Shown in pieces: positions 8,560 to 19,728 of a stretch of 64,000 nt of DNA (position 1 is the stretch's first letter; the number at the start of each line of letters is the position of its first letter). The DNA lies in NCBI RefSeq assembly GCF_003049685.1, contig NZ_PYSY02000001.1, positions 2,441,990 through 2,505,989 of the forward strand, given 5' to 3'. The DNA is from Brucella pituitosa (GTDB lineage: Bacteria; Pseudomonadota; Alphaproteobacteria; Rhizobiales; Rhizobiaceae). The position numbers were made by a program, and so were the translations under genes. Below the pieces are notes generated by a model that searched no databases, was not told where the DNA came from, and saw nothing but the letters and a program-made list of their open reading frames with translations.

Positions 8560-9433
8560 TCAGCTCTGCAGGCGACGGCAGATTTCGTCGAGCTGCTCAA
8601 GAGAGCTGTAACGAACTTTAACCTCACCGCCACGCTCCCGGTGATTGATTTCGACCTTCATGCCGGTGACGTCGGAAAGCAGCTTTTCAAGCGCCTTTGT
8701 ATCGGCATCTTTCTCAATCGGCGCGCTTACCCGGCTTTGGCTCAGCACCGCTGCGCGCTTGTGACAGCGCTTCGACCTGACGAACAGACAAACCTTCCTT
8801 GACCACGCGCTCCGCCAGAGCTGTCGGATCTTCCATGGTAATCAGGCTACGCGCATGACCGGCAGACAAAGCACCATCCGAGATGAAATCCTGCACGCGC
8901 TGCGGCAGCTTCAGAAGACGCAGCGTATTGGCCACATGGCTTCGGCTTTTACCGATCACCTGTGCAAGATCGTTCTGCGTATAATCGTGATTATCGATAA
9001 GCTGTTGATATCCCATTGCTTCTTCGACCGCATTCAGGTCGGCACGCTGAACGTTTTCAACGATTGCGATCTCAAGTGCAATGCGATCATCGACATCGCG
9101 AATGATAACCGGGATCGTATCGATGCCCGCACGCTGCGATGCGCGCCAGCGACGTTCACCAGCGATCAGCTCAAAGCGATCTGGCTCACCTGGTGCCGGA
9201 CGCACGACGATTGGTTGAACAACACCGTGTTCTTTGATCGACTGCGCCAGATCTTCGAGATCTACTTCCGAGAACATGCGACGCGGGTTGCGTGGATTGC
9301 GCGTGACGAACTCAATTGGAACGTTACGCTCGCTGCTGATCGGCACCTTGCGTTCTTCCGCCGGGCGGTCGATTTCACCAATCAGTGCGGCCAAGCCGCG
9401 GCCAAGGCGCTTTTTTGAAGGATCGTCGTTCAT
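8560..9433 (-). CDS. parB: Chromosome partitioning protein ParB, frameshifted near the C-terminus
   Basis: ParB binds parS centromere sites, loads with CTP and recruits ParA to segregate the origin. The N-terminus has KKRLGRGLAALIG. The CTP/arginine patch is LIAGERRWRASQRAG (near residue 93), followed by ENVQRADLNAVEEA. The helix-turn-helix is in QVIGKSRSHVANTLRLLKLP. The dimerisation domain is the end of the protein (KVRYSSLEQLDEICRRLQS). The frame breaks near 8716-8722, between PGKRAD and EKDADTKALEKLL; a two-base loss would restore it. I chose ATG 9433 (MNDDPSKKRLG) over the in-frame codon 18 bp upstream. It is cotranscribed with parA, and the parS sites lie in and beyond rsmG. Confidence 0.92.
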
Positions 9434-9498
9434 CGTCGGCAGTTCCTGCAATTGTTACGTAGTCGAATCGATCAAGTGTCCCATTTGGGGAACACTCA

Positions 9499-10299
9499 CT
9501 AATTATGCGGCTTTAAGCTGCCGCTCCGCTGGATGACTTCCGATGCGAGCTGCAAATAAGCCTGACTGCCAGCACATTTCAAATCATAGAGAATAGCTGG
9601 CTTGCCGTGGGATGGTGCTTCCGACACCCGCACATTGCGTGGGATAACGGTGCGATAGACCTTCTCGCCCATGAAGGCGCGAACATCATCGACAACCTGC
9701 GAGGCGAGATTGTTACGGCTGTCGAACATTGTCAGGACAATTCCCTGAATTGTCAGCTCTGAATTAATGCTCGACCGTACCTGATCAACGGTCTGCAGAA
9801 GCTGGCTCAGACCTTCCAGTGCAAAGAATTCACACTGCAGGGGAACCATAACTGAATCCGCTGCAGCCATTGCATTCAGCGTCAGCAAATTCAATGATGG
9901 CGGGCAATCAACCAGAATGTAAGAGAACTTGTCAGCAACAGCGGAATCAAAGCGCAATGCATCGCGCAAGCGACGTGTACGATCAGGTGCCTGTGCTATT
10001 TCCATCTCGATACCGAGAAGATCGAGCGTAGAAGGAACGATATAAAGGTTTGGAACATCGCTCTGCATGGCCGCCTCATTTGCAGAGGCCGCCTGCGTCA
10101 GCACGTCATAAGACGAAAGCGGACGGTTAAGGCGATCAATTCCGAGGCCAGTACTGGCATTTCCCTGCGGGTCGAGGTCAACGATCAGCACAGTTTCGCC
10201 AATGGCTGCAAGTGCTGTCGCAAGGTTAATGGCTGTCGTTGTCTTACCAACGCCACCCTTCTGATTTGCAATGGTTATGATCCTGGATCTTTTGCTCAT
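9499..10299 (-). CDS. parA: Chromosome partitioning ATPase ParA (Soj)
   Basis: This deviant-Walker ATPase positions ParB-parS complexes. The N-terminus carries IITIANQKGGVGKTTTAINL, with the deviant P-loop KGGVGKT and its signature lysine. Further motifs are LIVDLDPQGNASTGLGI and ILVDCPPSLNLLTLNA. Length from ATG 10299 is 266 residues, usual for chromosomal ParA. A start at 10326 adds nine residues, but 10299 has the better ribosome site (GCAGGG, about 8 nt away). It precedes parB in the same transcript and follows rsmG closely, as in most alphaproteobacteria. Confidence 0.93.
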   Translation of the reverse strand: MSKRSRIITIANQKGGVGKTTTAINLATALAAIGETVLIVDLDPQGNASTGLGIDRLNRPLSSYDVLTQAASANEAAMQSDVPNLYIVPSTLDLLGIEMEIAQAPDRTRRLRDALRFDSAVADKFSYILVDCPPSLNLLTLNAMAAADSVMVPLQCEFFALEGLSQLLQTVDQVRSSINSELTIQGIVLTMFDSRNNLASQVVDDVRAFMGEKVYRTVIPRNVRVSEAPSHGKPAILYDLKCAGSQAYLQLASEVIQRSGSLKPHN

Positions 10300-10352
10300 T
10301 ACCGTCGCCCTGCTGCTTTCTGTCATATCGATTCCGGAATAACTGGGCCGGA

Positions 10353-10994
10353 TTAACCGGAGATGCGTCGCAGATTGCTGATCTCAAGTATCACCGAGCT
10401 ATTATCGATAGCACTTTCATGTTGTACCAGATCGAAACTCCAGCCGACACGGCTTTCATCGATTTCTCTCTGGTAATCCCGACCTTTTTGGAAAAGTGCC
10501 TTTGAACCACTGGTTAACCAGGGCTCGGCAAGCTTGAAAAGATCGCTCAACGAGGCGAGTGCACGGGCTGTTACGATATCCGGCACATCGATTTTATCCC
10601 ACATAGCTTCAATACGTGCGGAGTGAATGCGTGCTGGCACAGTCAAATGACCAGCTGCGGTACGAAGGAAGGCCGCTTTTTTTCCCGCACTTTCAACAAG
10701 ATCAATCGAAGCGCCGGGAGATTCTTTCAGAAAACAGGCAGTTACAATACCGGGGAAGCCACCACCGGAACCAAGATCGAGCCATCGCTTTGCATCTGAT
10801 GCAAGCGGAAATAGTTGTGCGCTATCGAGAATATGGCGGTTCCAGAGATCAGCGAGTGTCGAAGGAGATGCCAGATTGATGGCCGATGACCACTTGCGGA
10901 ACAGCTCTTCAAAGGCAATCAACCGGTCCGTTGTTTCACGTGAAACATCAGGAACAATCGATTTCAAGCTCGAATAACGTCTATCCACAGTCAT
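10353..10994 (-). CDS. rsmG: 16S rRNA (guanine527-N7)-methyltransferase RsmG
   Basis: The 213-residue product uses S-adenosylmethionine to methylate G527 of 16S rRNA. The SAM-binding motif is [14 protein letters not shown] near residues 90-103, followed by [14 protein letters not shown]. The substrate-side motif is [10 protein letters not shown] near residue 140. Its ATG overlaps the mnmG stop (ATGA at 10991-10994), so translation is coupled. A perfect parS site lies inside its 5' end at 10932-10947, where it encodes part of [10 protein letters not shown]. Confidence 0.93.
   Translation of the reverse strand: MTVDRRYSSLKSIVPDVSRETTDRLIAFEELFRKWSSAINLASPSTLADLWNRHILDSAQLFPLASDAKRWLDLGSGGGFPGIVTACFLKESPGASIDLVESAGKKAAFLRTAAGHLTVPARIHSARIEAMWDKIDVPDIVTARALASLSDLFKLAEPWLTSGSKALFQKGRDYQREIDESRVGWSFDLVQHESAIDNSSVILEISNLRRISG
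10932..10947. promoter_or_regulatory. parS: parS centromere site (perfect, inside rsmG)
   Basis: The 16-bp palindrome TGTTTCACGTGAAACA matches the broadly conserved bacterial ParB binding site exactly. It lies about 9 kb from the proposed origin and about 1.5 kb from the parB start. Confidence 0.95.
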
Positions 10995-12909
10995 GCTACG
11001 CCCTTTTCGGCGCTTAGTTCAGCCGCCGCGCGTTCGCGCGTGCCGTGCTTCTTGATATGCGTAATAAGCAATGCAAGCGCTGCCGGTGTAATACCTTCAA
11101 CGCGTTGCGCCTCGGCAATTGTCTCAGGCTTACGCTGCTTGAGCTTGGCTTTAAGCTCATTGGAAAGACCGAGATCCCATCAAAATCCAATGTTGCCGGA
11201 ATGAAAAGCCGTTCCTCGCGTTCCATCACAGCGATATCGCTTTGCTGGCGATCCATATAAACCGAGTATTGTGCTTCGATTTCCAGCGCTTCCCGCGTGA
11301 TAGAATCAATTGCATTCAGCTCTGGCCAGATAGTCTGCAGCTTCTGCAAATCGATATCCGGATAAGACAGCAGATCATAGGCCGAGCGACGAACGCCATC
11401 CTGATTAAGATGAAGGTCATGTCGGCTTGCCTGATTTGGTGTGATAGTCAGCTCTTTAGTCATTCTACGCGCCAACGACAAAGCATCCTGACGGGCAGCA
11501 AACTTATCGCGGCGATCGCTGCCGAGAATACCGAGCTGATCCGCTAAAGGCGTCAGTCGCTGATCCGCATTGTCAGCACGCAACGACAGACGGAACTCCG
11601 CGCGTGATGTAAACATACGATAAGGTTCGCTCACACCTCTGGAAGTCAGATCATCGACCATGACGCCGATATAAGCTTCAGTGCGCTGTATGATAATTGG
11701 ATCGCTGCCCCCTGCCCGCTTGGCGGCATTGAGGCCAGCGAGAAGTCCCTGCGCTCCCGCTTCTTCGTAGCCAGTGGTGCCATTGATCTGCCCTGCAAGG
11801 AAAAGCCCGGTGACGCGTCGTGTCTCCAGACTGCGCTTCAACTCGCGCGGATCAATAAAATCATATTCAATAGCGTATCCCGGCTGAAGCATAATCGCCT
11901 TCTCCAGACCCGGAATGGTCGCGAGGTAGGCAAGTTGGACTTCTTCAGGCAGCGACGTCGAAATTCCGTTCGGATAAACAGTGTGGTCGTCCAGTCCTTC
12001 TGGTTCCAGAAAGATCTGATGTCCATCCCGGTCCCCGAACTTGACGATCTTGTCTTCCACCGATGGACAATAGCGTGGACCGATCCCTTCGATAGAACCA
12101 GAATACATCGCCGACCGATGAAGATTGGCACGAATTATGGCGTGGGTTTCAGGCGTCGTGCGGGTAATACCGCAATCAATCTGCGGTGTCGTGATCTTAT
12201 CCGTCATCAGAGAAAACGGAACCGGGTCCTCGTCTGCAGACTGCATATCAAGGCTCTGCCAGTCGATTGTCCGTCCATCGAGACGCGGCGGCGTCCCTGT
12301 CTTAAGCCGACCGACTGCAAAACCAAGACCACGCAAAGTATCAGAAAGGCCCAGCGCAGGCTTTTCACCCATGCGTCCAGCAGGGATCTTCTTTTCGCCA
12401 ATATGGATAAGGCCGTTCAGGAACGTACCAGTGGTCAATACAACTGCGGCACAAGAGAGCTCGCGACCATCGCCGAGAACGACGCCGGAAATGCTTCCAT
12501 CGGTGATGCGAATGTCGGAAGCGCCACCCTCAACAACCGTAAGGTTCTCCTGCTCAGAAATGAGTTCCTGCATCGCCAGCCGATAAAGCTTACGATCAGC
12601 CTGCGTGCGTGGACCGCGTACCGCTGGGCCTTTACGACGATTGAGCAAACGAAACTGAATACCAGCCTTATCGGCAACGCGGCCCATAAGGCCATCAAGT
12701 GCATCAATCTCGCGAACAAGATGTCCCTTTCCCAAACCACCAATGGCCGGGTTACAGGACATGATACCAATCGTATCAAAACGATGCGTCACGAGAGCAG
12801 TGCGAGCGCCAGCGCGAGCCGAAGCTGCCGCCGCCTCACAGCCCGCATGTCCACCACCAATAACAATGACATCAAAAGCTGTCACTTCGGTAGAACTCTT
12901 GGTGTTCAT
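10991..12909 (-). CDS. mnmG: tRNA uridine 34 carboxymethylaminomethyl synthesis enzyme MnmG, frameshifted near the C-terminus
   Basis: MnmG (GidA) is an FAD enzyme that acts with MnmE to modify U34 of certain tRNAs. The FAD site is [20 protein letters not shown] near residues 14-33. Further signatures are [36 protein letters not shown] and [21 protein letters not shown] base is missing near 11172: the frame reads DFDGIS, then continues one frame over as [20 protein letters not shown] to the stop at 10991. Restored length is about 637 residues, normal for the family. It lies between mnmE and rsmG in the conserved origin cluster. Confidence 0.93.
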
Positions 12910-13075
12910 CCTGATGCATCCGAATCCAGTTTAGAAAGCAGTCTCTTTGACATGTTTATGCCTTCGGCGGAAGGGGTAACCCAACCAGACCGCGATCAAC
13001 TCTTTGATAAATTTGATACGGAACGCGACTCACGGATGTGAATGGGAGTCAATAAGCCGGAACAGATTCCACAGA

Positions 13076-13091
13076 TGTTTCACGTGAAACA
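13076..13091. promoter_or_regulatory. parS: parS centromere site (perfect, mnmE-mnmG gap)
   Basis: TGTTTCACGTGAAACA lies in the 227-bp gap between mnmE and mnmG and matches the parS consensus exactly. It is 44 bp from a third, near-perfect copy. Confidence 0.95.
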
Positions 13092-13119
13092 CTGTTGAGT
13101 GCTATTGGCTAAAGCCCAC

Positions 13120-13135
13120 TGTTTCACGTGAATCA
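13120..13135. promoter_or_regulatory. parS: parS-like site (one mismatch)
   Basis: TGTTTCACGTGAATCA differs from the consensus at one position. It ends one base before the mnmE stop codon. Two sites 44 bp apart would favour ParB spreading from this gap. Confidence 0.8.
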
Positions 13136-13136
13136 C

Positions 13137-14465
13137 TCATTTTCCTATGCAAAACTGTGAGAAAATGACATCCAATATCTCTTCGACATCGACGTCACCG
13201 GTAATCCGGCCAAGATATTGAGATGCGCGACGCATATTCTCCGCGCGCAGCTCCAGCGGAAGATCGTCCCGTTCGGCGGCCGTGTCGATTTCGGAAATCG
13301 TCGATTGCAGCAGATTGATATGTCTTTGGCGCGTCGGGACAGCATCATTGATTAGTCCGATGCGTTCTTCGGCAAATGCCTGCAAGGCTTCCAACAGATG
13401 GCTGAGACCATCCGCAGTCTTTGTTGAAATGAGATACTGCCAGGCCGCTCTGTCACCTGTACCAAGGTCAGCTTTGGTCCCGATGGTCCAGACATCCGCA
13501 CCACCATTATCTAAAGAAACAGCAATTGGATTTTGCATATCTTCAAGCAGCAAAACCAAATCCGCTTCAGCAGCGCGCTCCCGCGCGCGATCAATACCGA
13601 TCTTCTCAACCTTGCTTGTGGTCTCTCTCAATCCCGCAGTATCCGTCACATAAACCGGAATGCCGCCAAGGTTCAGTTTCACTTCCAGAAGATCGCGTGT
13701 TGTCCCCGCCTCATCTGAAATAATCGCAATCTCACGACCCGCAAGTAAATTGAGCAGGCTGGACTTACCAGCGTTCGGCGCGCCAGCAATAACCACATGT
13801 AGACCATCACGCAGCATTGCAGCGCGTTTTCCGCTCTCTATATGACGCCCAATCTCACCCTGCAGGCTTTTGAGCTGTTCCCAAACCTGCCCCGAAACGG
13901 AACCGGGGACATCGCTCTCATCAGCGAAGTCCAACTCAGCTTCAATTAAAGCCCGAGCGCGCACCAGCCTTTGGCGCCATTCCGTATAAAGTTGACGCTG
14001 TGCGCCGGAGGCAACCTGCAATGCCAGACGGCGCTGCCCTTCCGTTTCTGCCGCAATCAGATCCGCCAGACCTTCCGCAATTGTCAGATCCATCTTACCG
14101 TTGGTAAAAGCCCGGCGCGTAAACTCTCCAGCTTCTGCAATTCGACAATTCGGGAAGCTACCGAGCTCCTCAAGCAGTTTTTCAACAACAGCGATACCGC
14201 CATGAAGATGGAACTCCGCGCAGTCTTCACCGGTAAAGCTGTTCGGACCGGGAAAGAAAAGCGCCAGCCCACGGTCGATGGCATCTCCATTCCGTGTGCG
14301 GAACGTCTTGTAAGCAGCATAACGCGGCTCGATCATCTTGCCAATAATCGTTTCGATTACGAATCGAACTTGCGGACCTGATATCCGAACGACTGCAACG
14401 CCCGACGGAAGGCGCCCACTCGACAAGGCAAAAATGGTGTCCTGAAGATGTTGCGGCTCGCTCAT
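13137..14465 (-). CDS. mnmE: tRNA modification GTPase MnmE
   Basis: The 442-residue product is intact. The N-terminal tetrahydrofolate-binding domain includes DTIFALSSGRLPSGVAVVRI. The G domain has P-loop GAPNAGKSSLLN near residues 223-234, the switch region DEAGTTRD, DTAGLRET and TKAD. The protein ends in FCIGK, the strictly conserved C-terminal catalytic Cys motif. It works with MnmG (next gene on the same strand) on U34 of tRNA. The two flanking parS sites place it inside the ParB-bound region. Confidence 0.95.
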   Translation of the reverse strand: MSEPQHLQDTIFALSSGRLPSGVAVVRISGPQVRFVIETIIGKMIEPRYAAYKTFRTRNGDAIDRGLALFFPGPNSFTGEDCAEFHLHGGIAVVEKLLEELGSFPNCRIAEAGEFTRRAFTNGKMDLTIAEGLADLIAAETEGQRRLALQVASGAQRQLYTEWRQRLVRARALIEAELDFADESDVPGSVSGQVWEQLKSLQGEIGRHIESGKRAAMLRDGLHVVIAGAPNAGKSSLLNLLAGREIAIISDEAGTTRDLLEVKLNLGGIPVYVTDTAGLRETTSKVEKIGIDRARERAAEADLVLLLEDMQNPIAVSLDNGGADVWTIGTKADLGTGDRAAWQYLISTKTADGLSHLLEALQAFAEERIGLINDAVPTRQRHINLLQSTISEIDTAAERDDLPLELRAENMRRASQYLGRITGDVDVEEILDVIFSQFCIGK

Positions 14466-14528
14466 TTGATTTCCCGTTCTATATAGATGAGTACGTGATA
14501 TTCATTCGTGTCAGGAAAGAAAAGGCTT

Positions 14529-16537
14529 ATGACTGATATCAGCAGCAACCGGCTTAGCCGCGAGCCTAGTGCTTATCTTCGTCAGCATGCCGATAATCCG
14601 GTTCATTGGCAGCCTTGGGGCAAAGATGCACTGAATGCTGCACGCGAATTGAACCGCCCTATCCTGCTGTCCGTTGGTTACGCTGCCTGCCATTGGTGTC
14701 ATGTCATGGCGCATGAGTCTTTCGAAGACCCAGAAGTTGCTGGCGTTATGAATAGGCTATTCGTCAATGTGAAAGTGGATCGCGAGGAACGGCCTGATAT
14801 CGATCAGATTTATATGGCTGCGTTAAGTGCCATGGGCCAGCAAGGTGGGTGGCCGCTCACCATGTTCCTGCGTCCTGATGGTAAGCCGTTCTGGGGTGGA
14901 ACTTATTTTCCTCCGAAAGCGCGTCATAACCTGCCCGGCTTCGTTGACGTGCTCAAAGCGGTCAATAATCTCTGGCAGGGAAATCAAGAAAAAATTAACC
15001 ATAATGCCGAAGCTGTGTTCAGCCATCTGGAGGTACAACTGGCTGCACAAAGTGAAGCACGCGCCAATGAAGTGACGCGATTTAACGAAGTTGCAGACCG
15101 TATCCATGCGATGTTCGATCCGGTGCGCGGTGGCATTGATAATGCGCCCAAGTTCCCCAATGCACCCTTCATGGATGCCTTATGGCTGTCCTGGCTCTAT
15201 AATCGCGAAGTTTCACATCGCGATGCGTTTCTGCTTTCTCTCAGAACAATGTTGCAAGGTGGCATTTACGATCATCTGGGGGGTGGGCTTTGTCGCTATA
15301 GTGTCGATGCTGACTGGCTCGTTCCGCATTTTGAGAAGATGCTTTATGACAATGCGCAAGCTATTCGCCATGCGACTTATGCCTATGCAGAAACCAAAGA
15401 TGAATTGTTCCGTATCCGAATCGAAGAGATAATCGAGTGGCTGGTGCGCGAAATGCGGTTGCCCGATGGTAGCTTTGCATCAAGTCTCGATGCGGACAGC
15501 GAAGGCGAAGAGGGTAAGTTCTATATCTTCTCAGAGGCCGAAATCGACAACGTCCTCGGCGATCAGGCGAGCGATTTCAAGAACTATTATGGCGTGAAGC
15601 CCGCAGGCAATTTTGAAGGCAGCAACATTCTCAACCGTCTTCATGCCGTCAACGAAGAACCTTCGGTTCCCCCGGATATCGCGGCTGCCAGAAATAAGCT
15701 TCTCGACTATCGCAATGCTCGTGTTCGACCGGGCCGCGATGAAAGCTTTGACAGACTGGAACGCCCTCATGATCCGCGCATTGGCTGAAGCCGGCCGCAG
15801 CTTCAAGCGATCAGACTGGATTGAATATGCAGTTTCAACCTATCGTTCGATAGGAGCATCGTTCGATGATGGGCGCATGGCGCATTGCCAAATGGATGAT
15901 GTGCTGGTCTACCCCGCTCTCGACAGATTACGCAGCGATGATGAATGCCGCCCTTTCGCTGTTTGAAGCGACGGGGGACAGAACATTTATCCGCGATGCG
16001 ATAGCTCTCAAAGAGGCGCTTGATGCAAACAATCGCGATGCATCCGGCAATTATCGGCTCTCAGCTCTCAATGCCGAGGATGTTATTCTGCATAGCTATG
16101 GCGACTATGATGAAGCGATCCCAAGCGCGACAAGCCAGATCATCGAAGCATTCACACGACTGTTTCTCGTTACCGGAGATTTGCATCTCTATACGCAGAA
16201 TGAACGTCTGGTCGAACAGGCCATGGGGCGTGCGCTCGTCCAGCAATATGGTCAGATTGGTATCTTGAACGCTGCCCGCTTTGCAGCCGAACCGCTGTCT
16301 CTGGTGATTGCTGATGAAAGCGTCGACGGCGAACTCAGCTTATTGGCTCAACGAATTCCCGATCCGCGTCGGGTCGATAAGTTCATTCAGTTTGAAGCTG
16401 GAAAAGCGATTGAACTTCCGACTGGCGGCACCGCACATGCAGATAAACCGTCAGCCTGGCTCTGTAAGGGGCAAGTCTGCCTCGCGCCTGTCGAGACCCC
16501 TGCCGCACTCGAAATCCTGCTGAGAGGCCATTCCTGA
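14529..16537 (+). CDS. Thioredoxin-domain protein, YyaL/DUF255 family, two frameshifts
   Basis: The family combines an N-terminal thioredoxin-like domain with a C-terminal six-hairpin (alpha/alpha toroid) domain related to sugar epimerases; its cellular role is not settled. The thioredoxin part has NRLSREPSAYLRQHADNPVH and GYAACHWCHVMAHESF, a CxxC pair near residues 54-57. The toroid part has GGIYDHLGGGLCRYSVDADW and PHFEKMLYDNAQ. Breaks occur near 15740 (before KALTDWNALMIRALAEAG) and 15923 (before STDYAAMMNAALSLFEATGD); each downstream frame continues the protein. Restored length would be about 669 residues. It is divergent from mnmE and ends at a terminator facing rho. Confidence 0.88.
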
Positions 16538-16561
16538 TAATTTCAAAGATTAGAAAAGATA

Positions 16562-16598
16562 AACGCCGCGTTGATTAATCAGCGCGGCGTTTTGTTTG
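16562..16598. terminator. Bidirectional terminator between the yyaL-like gene and rho
   Basis: ACGCCGCG (16563-16570) pairs with CGCGGCGT (16583-16590), with further pairing inside the loop. A T-rich run follows on the plus strand and an A-rich run precedes it, so it can end both convergent genes. Confidence 0.85.
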
Positions 16599-16616
16599 AA
16601 TATGGATAAACCGAAA

Positions 16617-17882
16617 TTACGTGTTCATCGAGTCGAAGAACTCGCCATTGCTCTTTGTCTGCTTGAGCTTGTCGATGAGGAACTCGATCGCGTCGGTTGT
16701 TCCCATTGGCGCAAGAATACGGCGAAGTACGAAAATCTTCTGAAGATCAGCGCGTGGGACGAGCAGGTCTTCCTTACGCGTACCGGACTTGAGAATGTCC
16801 ATGGCCGGGAAGATGCGCTTGTCGGCAACCTTGCGGTCGAGAACGATTTCCGAGTTACCTGTGCCCTTGAATTCTTCAAAGATCACTTCGTCCATGCGCG
16901 AGCCGGTGTCGATCAGCGCCGTCGCGATGATGGTGAGCGAGCCACCCTCTTCGATGTTACGGGCGGCACCGAAGAAGCGCTTTGGACGCTGGAGTGCGTT
17001 TGCATCGACACCACCGGTCAGAACCTTACCGGATGAAGGGACAACAGTGTTGTAAGCGCGTCCGAGACGCGTGATGGAGTCGAGAAGGATCACAACGTCG
17101 CGGCCATGTTCGACAAGGCGCTTAGCCTTTTCGATGACCATTTCGGCGACTTGAACGTGGCGCGATGCCGGTTCATCGAAGGTCGAAGAAACAACTTCAC
17201 CCTTCACGGAACGCTGCATGTCGGTCACTTCTTCCGGACGTTCGTCAATCAGAAGAACGATCAGATAGCATTCAGGATGATTGGCTGTGATCGAATGCGC
17301 AATGTTCTGCAAGAGAACAGTCTTACCGGTACGCGGCGGAGCAACGATCAGGCCGCGCTGGCCCTTGCCGAGCGGAGCAACCAGATCGATAACGCGGGAC
17401 GAAAGATCCTTCGAGGTCGGAACTTCCAGTTCCATCTTGAAGCGCTCATTCGGATAAAGCGGCGTCAGGTTATCAAAGTGAACCTTGTGACGGATCTTTT
17501 CCGGGTCTTCAAAATTGATCGTGTTGACCTTGAGAAGCGCGAAATAACGTTCGCCTTCCTTTGGACCACGGATCGGGCCTTCTACCGTATCGCCGGTCTT
17601 CAGCGAGAAGCGGCGAAGCTGGGAAGGAGAAATATAAATATCGTCAGGACCCGGGAGATAATTGGCGTCGGCAGAGCGCAGGAAGCCAAATCCGTCCTGC
17701 AGCACTTCAACAACGCCCTCGCCGATAATTTCGACGTCCTGAGCAGCGAGGCTCTTGAGGATCGCGAACATCAGTTCCTGCTTGCGCATGGCGCTCGCAT
17801 TTTCGACCTCAAGCGTTTCGGCAAATGCCAGCAGCTCGACCGGGGTCTTATTTTTAAGTTCTTGTAGTTTCATTTCCTGCAT
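16617..17882 (-). CDS. rho: Transcription termination factor Rho
   Basis: Rho is a hexameric RNA helicase that ends transcription. The protein has the N-terminal Rho_N segment ([19 protein letters not shown]), the RNA-binding cold-shock domain with [20 protein letters not shown], Walker A in [14 protein letters not shown] near residues 180-193, Walker [16 protein letters not shown], and the R-loop/Q-loop stretch [20 protein letters not shown]. Two starts are close, ATG 17882 and 17873; longer in-frame extensions are unlike the family. Length is 421 residues, normal for Rho. It is part of the conserved rho-hemJ-hemE side of the origin cluster. Confidence 0.95.
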   Translation of the reverse strand: MQEMKLQELKNKTPVELLAFAETLEVENASAMRKQELMFAILKSLAAQDVEIIGEGVVEVLQDGFGFLRSADANYLPGPDDIYISPSQLRRFSLKTGDTVEGPIRGPKEGERYFALLKVNTINFEDPEKIRHKVHFDNLTPLYPNERFKMELEVPTSKDLSSRVIDLVAPLGKGQRGLIVAPPRTGKTVLLQNIAHSITANHPECYLIVLLIDERPEEVTDMQRSVKGEVVSSTFDEPASRHVQVAEMVIEKAKRLVEHGRDVVILLDSITRLGRAYNTVVPSSGKVLTGGVDANALQRPKRFFGAARNIEEGGSLTIIATALIDTGSRMDEVIFEEFKGTGNSEIVLDRKVADKRIFPAMDILKSGTRKEDLLVPRADLQKIFVLRRILAPMGTTDAIEFLIDKLKQTKSNGEFFDSMNT

Positions 17883-18126
17883 GTGTGAGGAACTCTTTTG
17901 AAATTTAAGGAGAAAATGCAGTTGTTCGGAAAGGTGGTCACTTTGGTAATGTGACCGGCATCGAAGGCCTGCTGTCATGGTGGGAAGAGGACTCATCCAT
18001 ACCGGTTTGCAGCACGAAGAGCAAGCCTCACATAAGGCGTGTCGGTCTTTTGTTCAATAGGTAAAAGCTAGTGCGAGTCTCAGAAAATGGAAAGTGGCTC
18101 TGCTAAAAATACCCGGTGCCAAATAA

Positions 18127-18152
18127 AAAGCCCGGATAAATACCGGGCTTTC
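18127..18152 (-). terminator. Terminator after hemE-hemJ
   Basis: AAGCCCGG (18129-18136) pairs with CCGGGCTT (18143-18150). On the minus strand the hairpin is followed by TTTTATTT, so it ends the hemE-hemJ transcript before rho. Confidence 0.8.
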
Positions 18153-18169
18153 TTTATAAAATTTGGAAA

Positions 18170-18709
18170 TCAGAACGGTTTCACGATCACAAGAATGACG
18201 ATGAAGATCATTAGGATCGTCGGTACTTCATTGATGATTCGCCAATGTTTGGCCGATTTGGTGTTGCGATCTTCTGCAAAAAGCCGCGTCGCCTTTGACA
18301 GATAACCGTGCAGACCGGACATCAACACGACAAGCAAAAGCTTTGCATGCAACCAGCCACCCTTAAAGCCAAAAATCTCCCACGCCATCCATAGGCCAGC
18401 GATCCAGGTCACAACCATAGCGGGATTGATGATGAAACGAAGCAACCGCTTTTCCATCACCTTGAAGGTTTCAGAGGTTTCGGAACCGGGTGTTGCGGCA
18501 CAATGATAGACGAAAAGACGCGGGAGATAGAGCATTCCCGCCATCCAGGCGATCACGGCAATGACGTGGATCGATTTGATCCAAAGATAAGCATCAGCTG
18601 GATTCACGTGAAACAATCCCCATAAACCGAGTACCACTACTGCAAGACCAACGATGGTACGGATCAGAGCGGCCTTGCCGCTGTTTGCCTTATCGGAAGC
18701 ACTCATCAT
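18170..18709 (-). CDS. hemJ: Protoporphyrinogen oxidase HemJ
   Basis: The 179-residue inner-membrane protein (UPF0093) oxidises protoporphyrinogen IX in haem synthesis. Four to five membrane helices are visible. The conserved haem-ligand histidine lies in LWIKSIHVIAVIAWMAGMLY near residue 49, and another conserved block is HAKLLLVVLMSGLHGYLSK. Its ATG overlaps the hemE stop by one base (TGATG), so the two haem genes are coupled. A parS-like 16-mer at 18600-18615 lies inside the coding sequence at FHVNP. Confidence 0.92.
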   Translation of the reverse strand: MMSASDKANSGKAALIRTIVGLAVVVLGLWGLFHVNPADAYLWIKSIHVIAVIAWMAGMLYLPRLFVYHCAATPGSETSETFKVMEKRLLRFIINPAMVVTWIAGLWMAWEIFGFKGGWLHAKLLLVVLMSGLHGYLSKATRLFAEDRNTKSAKHWRIINEVPTILMIFIVILVIVKPF

Positions 18710-19728
18710 CAGCCTCCACGAACCCGATCAATCATGCGCTGAACATTTTCAATCGGTGCCTGTGGCGTAATTCCATGGCCAAGATTGAAGATCAGCGGGC
18801 CCTGCCCGAGATTTTTCAGGATTGCATCAACCCCTTCGTCCAGAGCCTCGCCACCAGCGACAACGCGCAGCGGATCGAGATTACCCTGAATAGCGCCTTC
18901 CTTCTGCAATTCCTGCGCAAAAGAAACCGGCACAGACCAATCGAGGCCAAGAACATCGACGCCGGTCTTTTCGCGGTAGCCCGCATAGAGCATCCCGGCC
19001 CCTTTCGGAAAGCCGATGATACGCGCGTCGGGATAAACGGCCCTCACCTTCTGAACGATCCGGGCAACCGGACGAACACAGAAACGTTCAAAGCAATCTT
19101 CATCAAGAACACCGGACCAGGAATCGAAAATCTGCACGGCATCAGCGCCTGCATCGAGCTGTTCGATGAGATATTCGGCTGAAACATCCGCCAGATCATT
19201 CAAAAGCTTCTCAAACGCTTCCGGGAAGCGATAAGCGAACAAACGAGCAGGAGCCTGATCAGGCGTACCATGACCGGCGATCATATAGGTCGCAACGGTC
19301 CAGGGAGCGCCACAGAAGCCCAGCAGCGTTGTTTCGTCGGGGAGTTGCTCGCGGAGCAGCCGAACCGTCTCATAGACCGGCTCCAGCCTTTTGGCGACAC
19401 CTTCGGTCTCAAGCCAGAATATCTCATCTGCATCGATTGGCGTCATCAATGGACCCTTGCCTTCTTCAAAGCGAAGGTCTCGTCCAAGGGCGTGAGGGAC
19501 AACCAGAATATCTGAAAACAGAATGGCTGCATCAAAGCCATAACGGCGGATTGGCTGAAGCGTCACTTCGACTGCCAGATCGGGTGAATAGCAGAGGTCG
19601 AGGAAGCTTCCGGCTTTTTTGCGCACTTCCCGATATTCTGGAAGGTATCGTCCGGCCTGACGCATCATCCAGATTGGAGGTGGAAAGACTGTCTCACCGT
19701 CTATCACTTTCAGGACCTTGCGCTTCAT
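18709..19728 (-). CDS. hemE: Uroporphyrinogen decarboxylase
   Basis: The 339-residue enzyme removes four carboxyl groups from uroporphyrinogen III to give coproporphyrinogen III. The two family signatures are present: [18 protein letters not shown] near residues 16-33, which holds the substrate-binding arginines, and [16 protein letters not shown] near residues 137-152. The catalytic Asp is in [14 protein letters not shown]. The gene is transcribed away from the proposed replication origin; hemE next to the origin is a hallmark of Caulobacter and relatives. Confidence 0.95.
   Translation of the reverse strand: MKRKVLKVIDGETVFPPPIWMMRQAGRYLPEYREVRKKAGSFLDLCYSPDLAVEVTLQPIRRYGFDAAILFSDILVVPHALGRDLRFEEGKGPLMTPIDADEIFWLETEGVAKRLEPVYETVRLLREQLPDETTLLGFCGAPWTVATYMIAGHGTPDQAPARLFAYRFPEAFEKLLNDLADVSAEYLIEQLDAGADAVQIFDSWSGVLDEDCFERFCVRPVARIVQKVRAVYPDARIIGFPKGAGMLYAGYREKTGVDVLGLDWSVPVSFAQELQKEGAIQGNLDPLRVVAGGEALDEGVDAILKNLGQGPLIFNLGHGITPQAPIENVQRMIDRVRGG

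Noticed and set aside
11935..13041. 368-codon open frame on the plus strand opposite mnmG
   Set aside because: It is antisense to mnmG and runs through its start; the low-complexity basic translation is typical of a shadow frame.
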